From Secundilactobacillus paracollinoides DSM 15502 = JCM 11969 (GTDB lineage Bacteria; Bacillota; Bacilli; Lactobacillales; Lactobacillaceae), in the NCBI RefSeq assembly GCF_001311135.1, contig NZ_BBAG01000018.1, forward strand, positions 1 to 52,900: a stretch of DNA of 52,900 bases, read 5' to 3'. The notes beneath the pieces are model-generated. The model saw only the letters and a list, made by a program, of their open reading frames with translations, searched no databases and was not told where the DNA came from. The position numbers and the translations under genes were made by a program. Positions 38,870-48,744 of this stretch are shown here, piece after piece (within the stretch, counting starts at the first letter, position 1; every line of letters begins with the position of its first letter).

Positions 38870-39088
38870 CGTGTTAACAACAAGGATATGCTTTGAGGCC
38901 GGTCTTTCAGAAACGTTTTGGCAGCTGTGAAAAACGATTCCCAGTCAAAGTGCTCCCTTGCCGTTTAATTGAATACGTTGCTCAAACGATTTTGAGCTTA
39001 AGAGGTAAACGATCAGCATCGTTGCAAGTAAAGTGGTACCGCGTCTATGGCGTCTTTACTTACAGCGGTGCTTTATTATTTTTTTAAG
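38870..39088 (+). promoter_or_regulatory. T-box riboswitch controlling alaS
   Basis: The T-box core AAAGTGGTACCGCG lies at about 39026-39039. The antiterminator is formed by AAGTAAAG pairing with CTTTACTT around it. The competing terminator pairs ACCGC with GCGGT and runs into a T-rich stretch ending at 39085. A stem I base (GCTTTGA against TCAAAG) is visible near 38890-38960. Uncharged tRNA-Ala would be sensed; GCC and GCT triplets occur in stem I but I could not fix the specifier. Confidence 0.85.
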
Positions 39089-39102
39089 GAGATAAACGCA
39101 CT

Positions 39103-41745
39103 ATGAAGCAGTTAAGCAGCAGCCAGATCCGCCAAATGTATCTGGACTTTTTCAAGAGTAAGGGTCACACCATTGAACCGAGCGCTTCACTGATTCCAGT
39201 TGACGATCCAACCTTGCTTTGATCAATTCAGGGGTCGCAACCATGAAGAAATATTTCAACGGGTCAGTTGTCCCTTCAAACCCGCGGTTGACGAGTTCAC
39301 AAAAGTCGATCCGGACAAACGATATTGAAAACGTGGGTCGGACTGCCCGGCACCACACCCTGTTTGAAATGTTGGGGAACTTCTCAGTGGGCGATTACTT
39401 CAAGAAAGAAGCCATTACCTGGGCCTGGGAGTTACTGACTTCCAAGGACTGGTTTGACTGGGATCCCGATCTGTTATACATGACCGTTTATCCCCAAGAT
39501 GACGATGCCAAGAAGTTCTGGCAGGAAGCGGGCGTTCAACCCGACCACATCATCGAAGCGGAAGATAACTTCTGGGATATCGGTGAAGGCCCTTCAGGTC
39601 CCGATTCAGAAATCTTTTACGACCGCGGGGAATCATTTAATAATTTAGCTGAGGATGATCCTGAAAACTACCCAGGCGGCGAAAACGAACGGTACCTTGA
39701 AGTGTGGAACATTGTGTTCTCACAGTTTAACCACGAACCTGATGGCTCATACAAGCCGCTCCCACGTAAAAACATTGATACTGGGATGGGCCTTGAGCGG
39801 GTCGTTTCTGTGTTCCAAAATGCCAAGACTAACTTCGAAACTGACTTATTCTTGCCAATGATTCACGCTACTGAAGATTTCAGTGATGGCAAGACTTATA
39901 ATTCTGATCCGAAACTTGATATTTCATTTAAAGTGATCGCTGACCATTCTCGAGCAATCACGTTTGCTATCGGTGATGGCGCGCTGCCGTCAAACGACGG
40001 TCGGGGCTACGTGATCCGGCGGTTGATTCGTCGGGCCGTTGTTAATGGGCGTAAACTAGGCATCAACGGGGCGTTCTTATACAAACTTGTTCCCGTCGTG
40101 GGCCAAGTAATGCAATCCTACTACCCAGAAGTCTTAGAACAAGCTGATTACATCGCGAAGGTCGTGAAGTCTGAAGAAGACCGGTTTAACGAAACCTTGA
40201 CTGACGGGTTAGCCCTGTTAAATGATCTGGTCGCTAAGACCAAGGAAAGCGGCGCGAAGGAAATTGATGGTGCCGAGGCCTTTAAGCTTTATGATACTTA
40301 CGGCTTCCCCGTTGAACTGACACGTGAATACACACTTGATGAAGGCATTACCGTTGATGAAGACGGTTTTAAGGCTGAAATGAAGAAGCAGCAAGACCGT
40401 GCCCGGAACGCCCGCAGTAAGGATGAATCCATGGGGGTTCAAACGGATCTGCTGATTGGCGTGAAGAGTCCAAGCGAGTACGTCGGCTATACGCAATTAG
40501 ACGTCAAGGATGCCAAGGTGACGGATATGGTCGCGGATGGTGCGCTTGTTGACGGTGCCGAAGCCGGTACTGTGCAGGTTATTTTTGATAAAACACCATT
40601 CTACGCTGAAATGGGTGGCCAAATTGCGGATCAGGGTGATATTTTGGCAGCCGATGGCAGCGTTGTTGCGACTGTGGCGGACGTTCAGCACGCCCCAAAT
40701 GGTCAAAATCTGCATACTTTGAAGCTGCAACAGCCAATGCACGTTGGCGACAGTTTTGAATTAAAGGTTGACGCTGCTCCCACAGTAAGGTTGAAAAGAA
40801 CCATACAGCGACCCACTTATTGGATCAAGCACTGCGAAACGTGTTTGGTGGTCATACCCAGCAAGCTGGTTCATTAGTTGAACCAAACTACCTGCGATTT
40901 GACTTTACCCACTTTGGTCAGGTGACTGAAGCGGACCTGGCTAAGGTTGAAGCCATCGTCAACGAGAAGATCTTCGAAGAAATCCCCGTTACGACGGTTG
41001 AGACTGATCAGGCCACTGGTAAGAAGATGGGTGCCATCGCGCTGTTTAGCGACAAGTATGGCGACAAGGTCCGGGTCGTTTCCATCGGCGACTTCTCAAT
41101 TGAATTCTGCGGTGGGACCCACGTTAAGAATACCAACGAATTAGGGTTGTTCAAGATTGTTTCTGAAACTGGGATCGGTGCCGGCACACGGCGGATCGAA
41201 GCAGTGACAGCCGGTGATGCTTATAAGTATCTCAAGGCTCATGATGATCTGCTGACAACGACCGCCGCCGCACTCAAGACACCACAAGTTGAAGAAGTGC
41301 CCGCAAAGGTGGCACAACTCCAGGAACAAATTAAGACCTTGACGAACGAAAAGGCCGGTGTTGAACCAAGTTGGCTGGCCAACAGGCTGACAAGATCTTT
41401 GATAACGTTCAGGAGATCAATGGTAAACAATTGATCACCGGTGTTGTGCAAGTTTCTTCAATGGATCAATTGCGCCAGCTTGCTGATACTTGGCGGCAAA
41501 AGAACCTGTCCGACGTTCTGGTTCTTGGTGCCCAGGTCGGTGAAAAGGCGAACTTGATCGTTGCAGCGAGTGACGGCGCCATGAAGGCGGGCATCAAGGC
41601 CGGCGATCTCATCAAAGCAATCTCACCAAAGATCAATGGTGGCGGCGGTGGTCGGCCAAACCTTGCCCAAGCCGGTGGGAAGAATCCTGCTGGATTAAAC
41701 GATGCCATGAGCGAAGCGGCTAAATGGCTGTCAAATTTGGCATAA
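39103..41745 (+). CDS. alaS: Alanyl-tRNA synthetase (three apparent frameshifts)
   Basis: About 881 residues after restoring three bases, normal length. The N-terminus [23 protein letters not shown] is followed by the class II catalytic core ([32 protein letters not shown]), then the editing domain with [12 protein letters not shown] and [14 protein letters not shown], and the C-terminal [15 protein letters not shown] motif. Breaks lie at about 39221 (TTTGATC for TTTGGATC), 40779-40781 (CCC for CCCC) and 41364 (one base near GAACC). This gene is essential, so three independent natural frameshifts are not credible. AAGGAG lies 11 bases before the ATG. It is controlled by the T-box. Confidence 0.95.
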
Positions 41746-41774
41746 CGTGGTAAACTATAGAGTACGTGACAACG

Positions 41775-41896
41775 CACCAGTAGGCGACATTAGTTTCTAA
41801 AAACGTTGCGTTTTATAGAAATCGATACGCTTCGACTACTGGTGGCGGCTGCGGTACTCGGGCACGTGCTGACGCTTAGTGATCATGCTCACTGAG
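41775..41896 (+). other. Structured intergenic region after alaS
   Basis: CACCAGTAG (41775-41783) pairs with CTACTGGTG (41836-41844), enclosing GTTTCTA and TAGAAA as an inner stem. A second hairpin follows: CTTAGTGA (41875-41882) with TCACTGAG (41889-41896). No T run and no open frame. It could be a 3' structure, a small RNA or a worn repeat; it does not match PAL or LSR clearly. Confidence 0.4.
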
Positions 41897-41957
41897 AAAC
41901 ACTGTCCGAATTTGGGGTTCTATTTTATTACGAATGAGTTACATCGGGGAAACCCGA

Positions 41958-41986
41958 TTGTGGTTAGTTCAGTATTCCGGTAGAAT
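41958..41986 (+). promoter_or_regulatory. ireB-ruvX-yrzB promoter
   Basis: TTGTGG (41958-41963), 17-base spacer, TAGAAT (41981-41986). Confidence 0.6.
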
Positions 41987-42017
41987 TAGAACAAATAGCA
42001 TCGGTGGAGGTGTGATC

Positions 42018-42287
42018 ATGAGTACGTTAGACAAGACCATGTATTTCGATTTTGGCGACAAAAAGCCAAAGGACGTTCACGATACCCTGGTAACAGTGTA
42101 TCAAGCACTTGAGGAAAAGGGCTACAACCCGATCAATCAGATCGTGGGGTACCTGCTCTCTGGTGATCCGGCATATATTCCGCGTTTTAACGACGCCCGG
42201 AACTTGATTCGTAAGCATGAACGCGACGAAATCATCGAAGAGTTGGTGCGCTTCTACCTCAATGAGAATGGGACGTTGACTAAATAA
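42018..42287 (+). CDS. ireB: IreB family regulatory phosphoprotein (YrzL)
   Basis: 89 residues. [54 protein letters not shown] is close to the canonical UPF0297/IreB sequence. In enterococci IreB is phosphorylated by the IreK kinase and affects cephalosporin tolerance. ATG 42018 follows GGTGGAGGTG; the longer frame to 41934 crosses the promoter and is rejected. The stop is directly followed by the ruvX ATG, so the two are coupled. Confidence 0.95.
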   Translation: MSTLDKTMYFDFGDKKPKDVHDTLVTVYQALEEKGYNPINQIVGYLLSGDPAYIPRFNDARNLIRKHERDEIIEELVRFYLNENGTLTK

Positions 42288-42724
42288 ATGCGATTAATGG
42301 GATTAGATGTCGGATCGAGAACTGTCGGTGTGGCAATGAGTGATATGTTGGGATGGACGGCTCAAGGAATTGAGATTATTCCGATCAACGAAGATGAGAA
42401 AGAATTTGGGATCGACCGGGTCAAGGAAATTGTGGCACAGTACGAGGTCACAGGCTTCGTGGTCGGGTTACCCAAGAATATGAACAATTCCCTCGGACCC
42501 CGTGCGGAAGCGGCAAAGAACTATGGCGAGCTGTTAAAGGCCACCTTCGGGATGCCGTATGATTTTCAAGACGAACGTCTCACAACTGTTGAGGCGGAGC
42601 GGATGCTGGTTGAAGAGGCCGACGTGTCGCGAAAAAAACGCAAGAAGGTTATTGATAAGCTAGCAGCTGACTTGATTTTGCAAATTACTTGGATCGTAAG
42701 GGTCCGTTAACACAAGAAAGATGA
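42288..42724 (+). CDS. ruvX: Putative pre-16S rRNA nuclease YqgF/RuvX (apparent frameshift near the end)
   Basis: About 145 residues. RNase H-like fold: [19 protein letters not shown] with the first catalytic Asp, [31 protein letters not shown], and after repair [18 protein letters not shown], which carries the last acidic residue. The frame breaks at 42682-42684 (CAAATTAC for CAAAATTAC), and the true stop is at 42722-42724, just before yrzB. It is thought to process the 5' end of 16S rRNA. It lies between ireB and yrzB as in Bacillus. Confidence 0.93.
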
Positions 42725-42734
42725 GGCCGATAAT

Positions 42735-43064
42735 ATGAGTGAAAACAAAGATCAACAAATTACAATCGTCGACGAAGACGGCAACGAAGAGTTATATAAC
42801 GTGCTTTTCACGTTTACCTCTGCAGATTTTGGCAAGTCCTACATTTTACTTTACCCATCAGGTAAGTCTGATGATGAGGAAGTTGATATTCAGGCCTACC
42901 AATTAGCAGACTCTGATGATCCGGCTGACCCACAAGGCGGCGATCTGCTGCCAATTGAATCAGACGACGAATGGGACATGGTTGAATCCATGTTAAACAC
43001 CTTCCTTGACGGCGGCGGTACCGATGCCTCTGATCAAGATTGGGGCGTTTCAGATCCTAAGTAG
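42735..43064 (+). CDS. yrzB: DUF1292 family protein (YrzB)
   Basis: 109 residues, very acidic. The core EDGNEELYNVLFTFTSADFGKSYILLYPSG followed by an Asp/Glu-rich stretch and MVESMLNTFLDGG is typical of DUF1292. The function is unknown. It is the third gene of the conserved ireB-ruvX-yrzB set. Its start is 10 bases after the repaired ruvX stop. Confidence 0.92.
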   Translation: MSENKDQQITIVDEDGNEELYNVLFTFTSADFGKSYILLYPSGKSDDEEVDIQAYQLADSDDPADPQGGDLLPIESDDEWDMVESMLNTFLDGGGTDASDQDWGVSDPK

Positions 43065-43096
43065 GGTCTGCAACCGAACAGGTATAATCGTCAAAC

Positions 43097-43148
43097 GACT
43101 TAAGTAACAAGTTAGCCGCTGGTCCGAAAAGGGGTCAGCGGCTTAAGT
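43097..43148 (+). terminator. Hairpin after yrzB
   Basis: ACTTAAG and AGCCGCTG pair with CAGCGGCT and CTTAAGT. Only a weak TTTT follows, so strength is uncertain. Confidence 0.55.
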
Positions 43149-43180
43149 GATTTTAACGTCAAAATGAGGGGGTGACGGCT

Positions 43181-43453
43181 GTGGGTGAACCAAACAGCAT
43201 TGGTAACAAGCGCCGGTTCAAGGCGGTTATTGACGGCCAGTCCTATACGATCGTTGGCAATAAGTCAACGGCACACATGCAGGCCGTGACGGAACTAATG
43301 AATCAGCAGCTTGCACAGTTGCAGAAATTAGCGCCATCAATGACCAAACAGGAAGCCGCAACGTTACTTGCGTTTAATGCGATCTCTGACCAGTTGGATA
43401 AGGCAGCAGAGCTCGACCGGTTACAAAAAACGCAAACACCTACGGATAACTAA
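43181..43453 (+). CDS. zapA: Cell division protein ZapA
   Basis: 90 residues from GTG 43181, preferred over GTG 43172 because GAGGGGG lies at the right distance. NKRRFKAVIDGQSYTIVGNKSTAHMQAVTELMNQQL is the ZapA N-terminal domain, followed by a predicted coiled coil (EAATLLAFNAISDQLDKAAELDRLQK). It bundles FtsZ filaments at mid-cell. It precedes mutS2 as in other Firmicutes, but the usual cvpA gene between them is missing. Confidence 0.88.
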   Translation: MGEPNSIGNKRRFKAVIDGQSYTIVGNKSTAHMQAVTELMNQQLAQLQKLAPSMTKQEAATLLAFNAISDQLDKAAELDRLQKTQTPTDN

Positions 43454-43530
43454 CGACCCATGACATCGGTTTAACCGGCAGGGCTAACAATGTCAGGGTA
43501 ACCAACAGGATTTGGGAGAAACAACGACTA

Positions 43531-45889
43531 ATGAACGATAAAATATTTAAAACCATGGCGTTTGATCAGATCAAGCAGCAATTACGGGCACATTTGGTTT
43601 CAGCTTCAGGAGAATCTGAACTGAACCATTTAATGCCAGTTGCAGATCAAGAGACTGTTCAACGCGCTATTGATGAAACGAAAGACGGGCTGATGTCTTG
43701 CGGTTAGAGGGCGGTATTCCACTGCCAAAAATGGCTGACGTTACCCCGCACGTTAAACGGTTAGCAATCGAAGGCACGTTAAGCGGGACTGAATTGGCGC
43801 AAATTGGCCAGGTCTTAAAAACGGTCAGTCGGGTCGTTGACTTCTTTGACGGGCTCCAGGATAAGGCACTTGAATTGCGTCGGCTGTACGCGATTGTCGC
43901 GGAACTTGTGCATTTGCCAGACGTGACGCGTCGGTTAAGTATGTCGGTGACGGATGATGGTCGGCTTACGGATGAAGCGTCACCAGAATTGAAACGGATT
44001 CGGCGACGGATCACGCAGATCGAAGGTAGTGTGCGCTCACAAATGAACGGCTATACACGCGGTAAACAGGCGAAGTATCTCAGCGAAACGCTGGTGACCA
44101 TTCGGGATGACCGGTACGTGTTACCCGTTAAAGCGGAGTACAAGAACCATTTTGGCGGCATTGTTCACGATCAGTCTGCCAGTGGGTTGACGCTCTACAT
44201 TGAACCGGAAGCCGTTGTCTCAGAAAACAACCGGTTACGTGAAGCGCAAATTGCGGAACGTCAAGAAGAGCGGCGAATCCTTCTGGAATTGTCGAACCTG
44301 TTACGGCCGTATCAGGATGATATTTCAGCGAATGCCACGGTGCTGGGTCACTTAGACTTTATCAACGCTAAGGCTCGGTATGCACACGAAATTAAGGCGA
44401 CAGAACCGCTTCTTTCAGCTGAGAACCACGTGAATTTGCGTCAGGCAAGACACCCGTTGATCGACCAGAAAAAAGTGGTGGCTAACGACATCGAAATAGG
44501 CGGCGACTACAAAGCCATCGTGGTCACTGGTCCAAACACAGGTGGGAAAACCATCACGTTAAAAACACTGGGGTTGACCCAGCTGATGGCTCAGTCTGGA
44601 CTGTTTATTCCGGCAAATGAAAATAGCCAGGTTGGGTTGTTTGATGAAGTGTTTGCCGACATTGGCGACGAGCAATCCATTGAACAAAATCTGTCAACTT
44701 TTTCTTCACACATGGACAACATTGCGGCGATTTTAAAGGCAGCAACTGATCACAGTTTGATCCTACTGGATGAAGTGGGCGCTGGGACTGATCCGCAAGA
44801 AGGGGCAGCCCTTGCTATGGCTATTCTGGATAATGTTGGCACCATTGGCAGTGAAGTGATTGCGACGACCCACTACCCAGAACTCAAAGCGTACGGTACA
44901 ACCGACCAGAAACCATCAATGCCAGCATGGAGTTTGACCAAGAAACATTGAAACCGACGTATCACTTGCTGATTGGAATCCCTGGTCGCAGTAACGCGTT
45001 GGAGATTGCGCAGCGGTTGGGGCTTGACCAATCAATCATTGATGAAGCTCGTGGGTTAACCGATCAGGACAGCCAGGACCTTAATCAAATGATTGCGTCA
45101 CTGACCGAGCAGACGCGCCAAGCCAATGTGGACGCAGCGGCAGCGGCTGATAAATTGCATGAAAATGAGGCGCTGTACGCAGACCTCCAAAAACAGTTTG
45201 ACGCTTATCAGAAACAAAAGAGTCAGCTGATGGAAGATGCAAAACGCCATGCAAATGAAGTGGTCGATCAAACGAAGAAACAAGCGGACAAGATCATCAA
45301 AGATATCCGTAAAAAGCAATTAGCGGCCGGCAAGACCGTCATTAAAGAAGATCAACTGATTGACGCTCAGGGCAGTATTAATGCGCTGCATCAAGATGAA
45401 ACCTTGACGCAAAACCGCGTCTTGAATCGTGAAAAGCGCAAGCATCAGCTCAAAAAGGGTGACGAGGTGCTCGTTAAATCCTATGGGCAACGTGGTGTGA
45501 TCATGGATAAGCTTGATGATCACAACTACGAAGTTCAGATGGGAATTTTGAAGATGAAGATCGATGACAGTGATCTGGAGAAAGCAGCCCCAGAAGCGAC
45601 GACGAAGAAGGCGCCTAAAGCCACTATTCGCCGAACTCGTTCTGATGGCATGACGCCAACCCTTGACCTCCGTGGTCACCGGTATGAAGAAGCCATGGCA
45701 GAAGTGGATCGATACATCGATTCAGCACTGCTTGCTGGTTACCCTTCTGTCACGATCATTCACGGCAAGGGTACCGGCGCATTGCGGCAGGGTGTGATTG
45801 ACTACCTGAAATCCAATCGCCGGGTCAAATCGTTTGGGTTTTCACCTGCCAATGCTGGTGGGGATGGCTCAACCATCGTTAAATTATAA
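43531..45889 (+). CDS. mutS2: Endonuclease MutS2 (two apparent frameshifts)
   Basis: About 786 residues after restoring two bases. The N-terminus MNDKIFKTMAFDQIKQQL is followed by core helices, ATPase Walker A VTGPNTGGKTITLKTLG, Walker B LILLDEVGAGTDPQEG, a long coiled coil (about 515-635) and the C-terminal Smr nuclease domain (LDLRGHRYEEAM...IIHGKGTGALRQGV). MutS2 proteins act in recombination control and split collided ribosomes. Breaks lie at 43687-43689 (GGG for GGGG, restoring DGADVLRLEGG) and at about 44913 (restoring INASMEFDQETLKPTYHLLIG). ATG 43531 has GGGAG upstream. Confidence 0.94.
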
Positions 45890-45914
45890 ATTTAGTAATG
45901 ATTAAGCAGAATGC

Positions 45915-45942
45915 TTGTGCTTTTATGAGATTCTGGTAAACT
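45915..45942 (+). promoter_or_regulatory. trxA promoter
   Basis: TTGTGC (45915-45920), 16-base spacer, TAAACT (45937-45942). Confidence 0.5.
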
Positions 45943-45975
45943 TACCTTTAGTAATTAAACAGGAGGCGTCGATAT

Positions 45976-46293
45976 ATGGCTGTTGTAGAAACAACTGATA
46001 AGACTTTTGAAGCAGATACGTCTAAGGGCGTAACATTAACTGATTTTTGGGCAACTTGGTGTGGTCCTTGTCGGATGCAATCACCCGTTGTTGAACAACT
46101 TTCTGATGAAATGGGCGATGTAACGTTCAACAAAATGGACGTTGATGCTAACCCAGATACACCACAAAAGTTCGGGATCATGAGCATCCCAACGCTCCTT
46201 GTTAAAAAGGACGGCCAAGTGGTTGACTCAATCGTGGGTTACCACACAAAGGATCAACTCAAGCAATTGTTGACCCAGTACGTTGAAGCATAA
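45976..46293 (+). CDS. trxA: Thioredoxin
   Basis: 105 residues, intact. The active site is TDFWATWCGPCRMQSPV, with WCGPC at about residues 28-32. The cis-proline lies in IMSIPTLLVKKDGQ. It reduces protein disulfides using thioredoxin reductase. AGGAGGCG precedes the ATG. It has its own promoter and a strong bidirectional terminator. Confidence 0.97.
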   Translation: MAVVETTDKTFEADTSKGVTLTDFWATWCGPCRMQSPVVEQLSDEMGDVTFNKMDVDANPDTPQKFGIMSIPTLLVKKDGQVVDSIVGYHTKDQLKQLLTQYVEA

Positions 46294-46307
46294 CGTAACA
46301 GAATTGC

Positions 46308-46363
46308 AAAAAACAGTGTCAGCTGACGCCCAACATTCTGGGCGTCAGTCGACACTGTTTTTG
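46308..46363. terminator. Bidirectional terminator between trxA and yslB
   Basis: AAAACAGTGTC and CTGACGCCCA pair with TGGGCGTCAG and GACACTGTTTTT. Confidence 0.88.
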
Positions 46364-46394
46364 TCTGTGTTCAAAAATTTAGTATGAATAAATG

Positions 46395-46913
46395 CTATTC
46401 TGTTGTTTTCGAATCTTGGGTTGGCAAAATCAGTTTCATTGGAATCAGTTCTTGCGGATCGGACACTGGATCTTTGGGGTCAAGATGCACGGTCATCGTG
46501 ATTGCGAGTGCCTTACGTGAGCGGGTCAAAGGCGCAACTTCAGTTTCAGCGACCACGCCAATCATCTGTTCAACGGTGGCAGCCAGAAAACCGGCTTCCA
46601 AGGTAAAGGCGGTTTTTGAATCAGTGGCAACCCGTAATTCAACTGGCTTACCGGTTAACTCAAACTGCCACTGGGTGGCGGATTGCTTAGTCAGTGACAG
46701 GGTGCCGAACTGTGCCTGTGCGAAAAATACAGCAATGTCGCTGGCACTGCCGAGTTTAAACCGGCGGGCTAATTGCTTACCTTCCCAGTATGCGATGTTT
46801 GACGCATCCGGGCCTAAAATATCGGTGAGAATGACGTCGCGTAACAAAGCCTGACCAAATAATCCCGAATTGTTGGGATCTGTCAGGTAATTGGTGTAGA
46901 TCTGTGTATCCAT
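46395..46913 (-). CDS. yslB: DUF2507 family protein (YslB)
   Basis: 172 residues. LLRDVILTDILGPDASNIAYWEGKQLARRF (about residues 23-52) and the later FTLEAGFLAATVEQMIG are hallmarks of DUF2507/YslB, a family with a V4R-like ligand-binding fold and no firm function. Bacillus yslB also lies near trxA. The C-terminal ~35 residues (SDPQELIPMKLILPTQDSKTTE) look variable. The start follows AAAGCAGG. It converges with trxA on a shared terminator. Confidence 0.85.
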   Translation of the reverse strand: MDTQIYTNYLTDPNNSGLFGQALLRDVILTDILGPDASNIAYWEGKQLARRFKLGSASDIAVFFAQAQFGTLSLTKQSATQWQFELTGKPVELRVATDSKTAFTLEAGFLAATVEQMIGVVAETEVAPLTRSRKALAITMTVHLDPKDPVSDPQELIPMKLILPTQDSKTTE

Positions 46914-47032
46914 AATGGACTAACCTGCTTTCTTATTCTACGATAATATCGATTTGGATGGTGGTGGATCGGTTGTTGGGACGCTTTTTTGCCAGTTATT
47001 CTAGGCGACTATGTCGAAACGCGTCTCGGAAA

Positions 47033-47549
47033 GGGTCTATCAAATGTTAGGTGATAGTCCGTTGCATTCCGCAATTTGGCAGGCCGTGTAGTGGCTCGCG
47101 AATGAGCTAACTCGATTTCTGCTGCGCAGCTCTCGAGTGGATCTCAATCGTCTCGCACATCAGTAACCGACTAAAGAACGGTCGCTAACTGATGTCGACA
47201 CCACACTCCGTGCCAAATTGCTGCATTCCACTGATGTTGAGCTTATTTTTACTACTAGTTAAGCATCACATTGGCGTTAAACCAAGTTCGAAGAGAATCC
47301 GCCCTCGACTGCTAGTAAGCTATTAACAACAATGCTTCTCATGACATGTTAGTCACTAGTAACGATTAATATAGAGGTTTCGTGATGCCACTTTTGAAGA
47401 CTTATTAATTATGACGGTTACTGCCAGAATCATAGCGTAGTGGAGTCGTTCGACATTGCAGTTCGACCCCACCTCAGCCTACGGGGTCGAACGGTGGAAC
47501 GAAGCGACATTAAAGCGCTACTTTGAATCACTTAACATTGGAAAGACCC
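47033..47549 (+). repeat. Long structured repeat, complete copy (LSR-C)
   Basis: 517 bases. The ends are GGGTCTATCAAATGTTAGG and, read back from the right, GGGTCTTTCCAATGTTAAG. The flanks CTCGGAAA (47025-47032) and TTCGGAAA (47550-47557) are a likely 8-base target duplication with one mismatch. Both flanks are PAL sequence (CGAAACGCGT), so the element inserted into a PAL copy. Internal stems include GCAATTTGGCA/TGCCAAATTGC, CTCGA..GCTGCGCAGC..TCGAG, CATCAGT/ACTGATG, AGTAAC/GTTACT and GTTCGACCCC/GGGGTCGAAC. No credible open frame. 46914-47032 otherwise shows nothing. Confidence 0.8.
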
Positions 47550-47633
47550 TTCGGAAAACAGAAAGCTGCATGTAAGTCAACTCGGGCAAAAATGCCAAGT
47601 GCGGGCATTTCTGTGTGGTTCTCTGTCCTCGAG
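47550..47633 (-). repeat. 3'-half PAL copy
   Basis: On the minus strand it starts with the tail GTCCTCGAG region and hairpin tip, AAATGCCCGCACTTGGCATT, then CTTACATGCAGCTTTCTG and TTTTCCGAA. It lacks the 5' arm and lies on the 3' side of the complete copy at 47634-47755. Confidence 0.7.
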
Positions 47634-47755
47634 TCGAAACGCGTTTCGGAAAACAGAAAGCTGCATGTAAGTCAACTCTGACGGAAATGCCAGGTTCTGG
47701 CATTCGTCAGAGTTGACTTACACTCCGCTTCCTCCCGTTTTCCTTCACGCTCTTT
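47634..47755 (-). repeat. Complete PAL repeat of the GGAAAAC type
   Basis: On the minus strand AGAGCGTGAAGGAAAACGGG opens it. The inner stem TGTAAGTCAACTCTGACG pairs with CGTCAGAGTTGACTTACA, with GAATGCC/GGCATTT at the tip. It closes CTGTTTTCCGAAACGCG then TTTCGAC. Confidence 0.87.
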
Positions 47756-47836
47756 ACAATAAGATTACAATGAAATTAAGTCTGAATGCAAGATTAAATC
47801 AAAGTATTGCAAGAATTTAAGATTTTTTCGGAATTC

Positions 47837-47865
47837 TTGCAACCGGTGCCGAAATGGTCGATAAT
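47837..47865 (+). promoter_or_regulatory. murI promoter
   Basis: TTGCAA (47837-47842), 17-base spacer, GATAAT (47860-47865). Confidence 0.6.
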
Positions 47866-47901
47866 TAAGACTCAAGATTACTATAGAAAGGGATTAGTTT
47901 A

Positions 47902-48744
47902 ATGACATCTCAAGCAATTGGCTTTTTAGATTCCGGTGTTGGGGGTTTAACCGTTGTTAAAGAGGCATTTAAACAGCTTCCCAACGAATCGTTTATCTTT
48001 ATTGGTGACCAGGCAAGAGTGCCATACGGGCCGCGGCCGATGGCCGAGGTGCGCCGTTTTGTCGCACAAACCGCGTTTTTTCTGGTCTCAAAGCAAATCA
48101 AATTACTGGTGATTGCCTGTAATACGGCAACCGTCGCTGCGTTGCCGCTCTTACGTGAGCGCCTGTCCATTCCTGTCGTCGGTGTTATCGAAGCTGGGAG
48201 TCGTAAAGCGGCTGCTGTTTCCAAAACTGGTCACATTGGCGTGATTGCGACGGAGGGCACCATCAAGAGCCACGCTTATCAGCAAAATTTAACCGCTATC
48301 CGTCCCGGCGCAACCGTTCGTGGGCTGGCATGCCCCCAATTTGTGACGCTGGTTGAACGCGGCGCAGCAAACCTACCGAGTTCATCAGCTAAGGTCAAAC
48401 GGCAATTAAGACCCTTTAAAACGCAGCCAATGGACACACTGATTCTCGGCTGCACGCATTTTCCAATCCTACGCACGGCCATTCAGGCGGCGATGGGGCC
48501 GACGGTGAAACTGGTTGATCCGGGCGCCGAAAGTGTGGCCATTGTAAAACAAGTATTGGCAGATAAGCACCTGTTGGCCGATCGTGACCAGACGCCAACT
48601 GCACAGTTTTATACAACGGGTGGGGCAGCACACTTTAAGCGAGTGGCGGAACAGTGGTTACAGCGCGATAACCTCGATGTCCAACACGTGGCACTCACAG
48701 AGATGCAGCAGTACCAACTACCACGACAAACGGAGGTTCATTTA
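47902..48744 (+). CDS. murI: Glutamate racemase
   Basis: About 281 residues if cut at the RdgB start. It makes D-glutamate for peptidoglycan. IGFLDSGVGGLTVVKEA (residues 6-22) has the Asp/Ser pair; ACNTATVAALP (~75) has the first catalytic Cys; LILGCTHFPILR (~183) has the second Cys and the following His. The reading frame has no stop before the downstream rdgB and reads through in frame (QTEVHLMKHDQLIIATRN). This could be a true racemase-pyrophosphatase fusion, or the stop may have been lost with a missing base, as frame errors are common here. A normal ribosome binding site precedes the rdgB ATG. Confidence 0.92.

Noticed and set aside
46384..46854. Plus-strand open frame opposite yslB
   Set aside because: Shadow of the DUF2507 gene; no ribosome binding site and no recognisable protein.
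47518..47703. Minus-strand open frame across two PAL units
   Set aside because: It is an internally repeated translation of the repeat itself, without a start signal.
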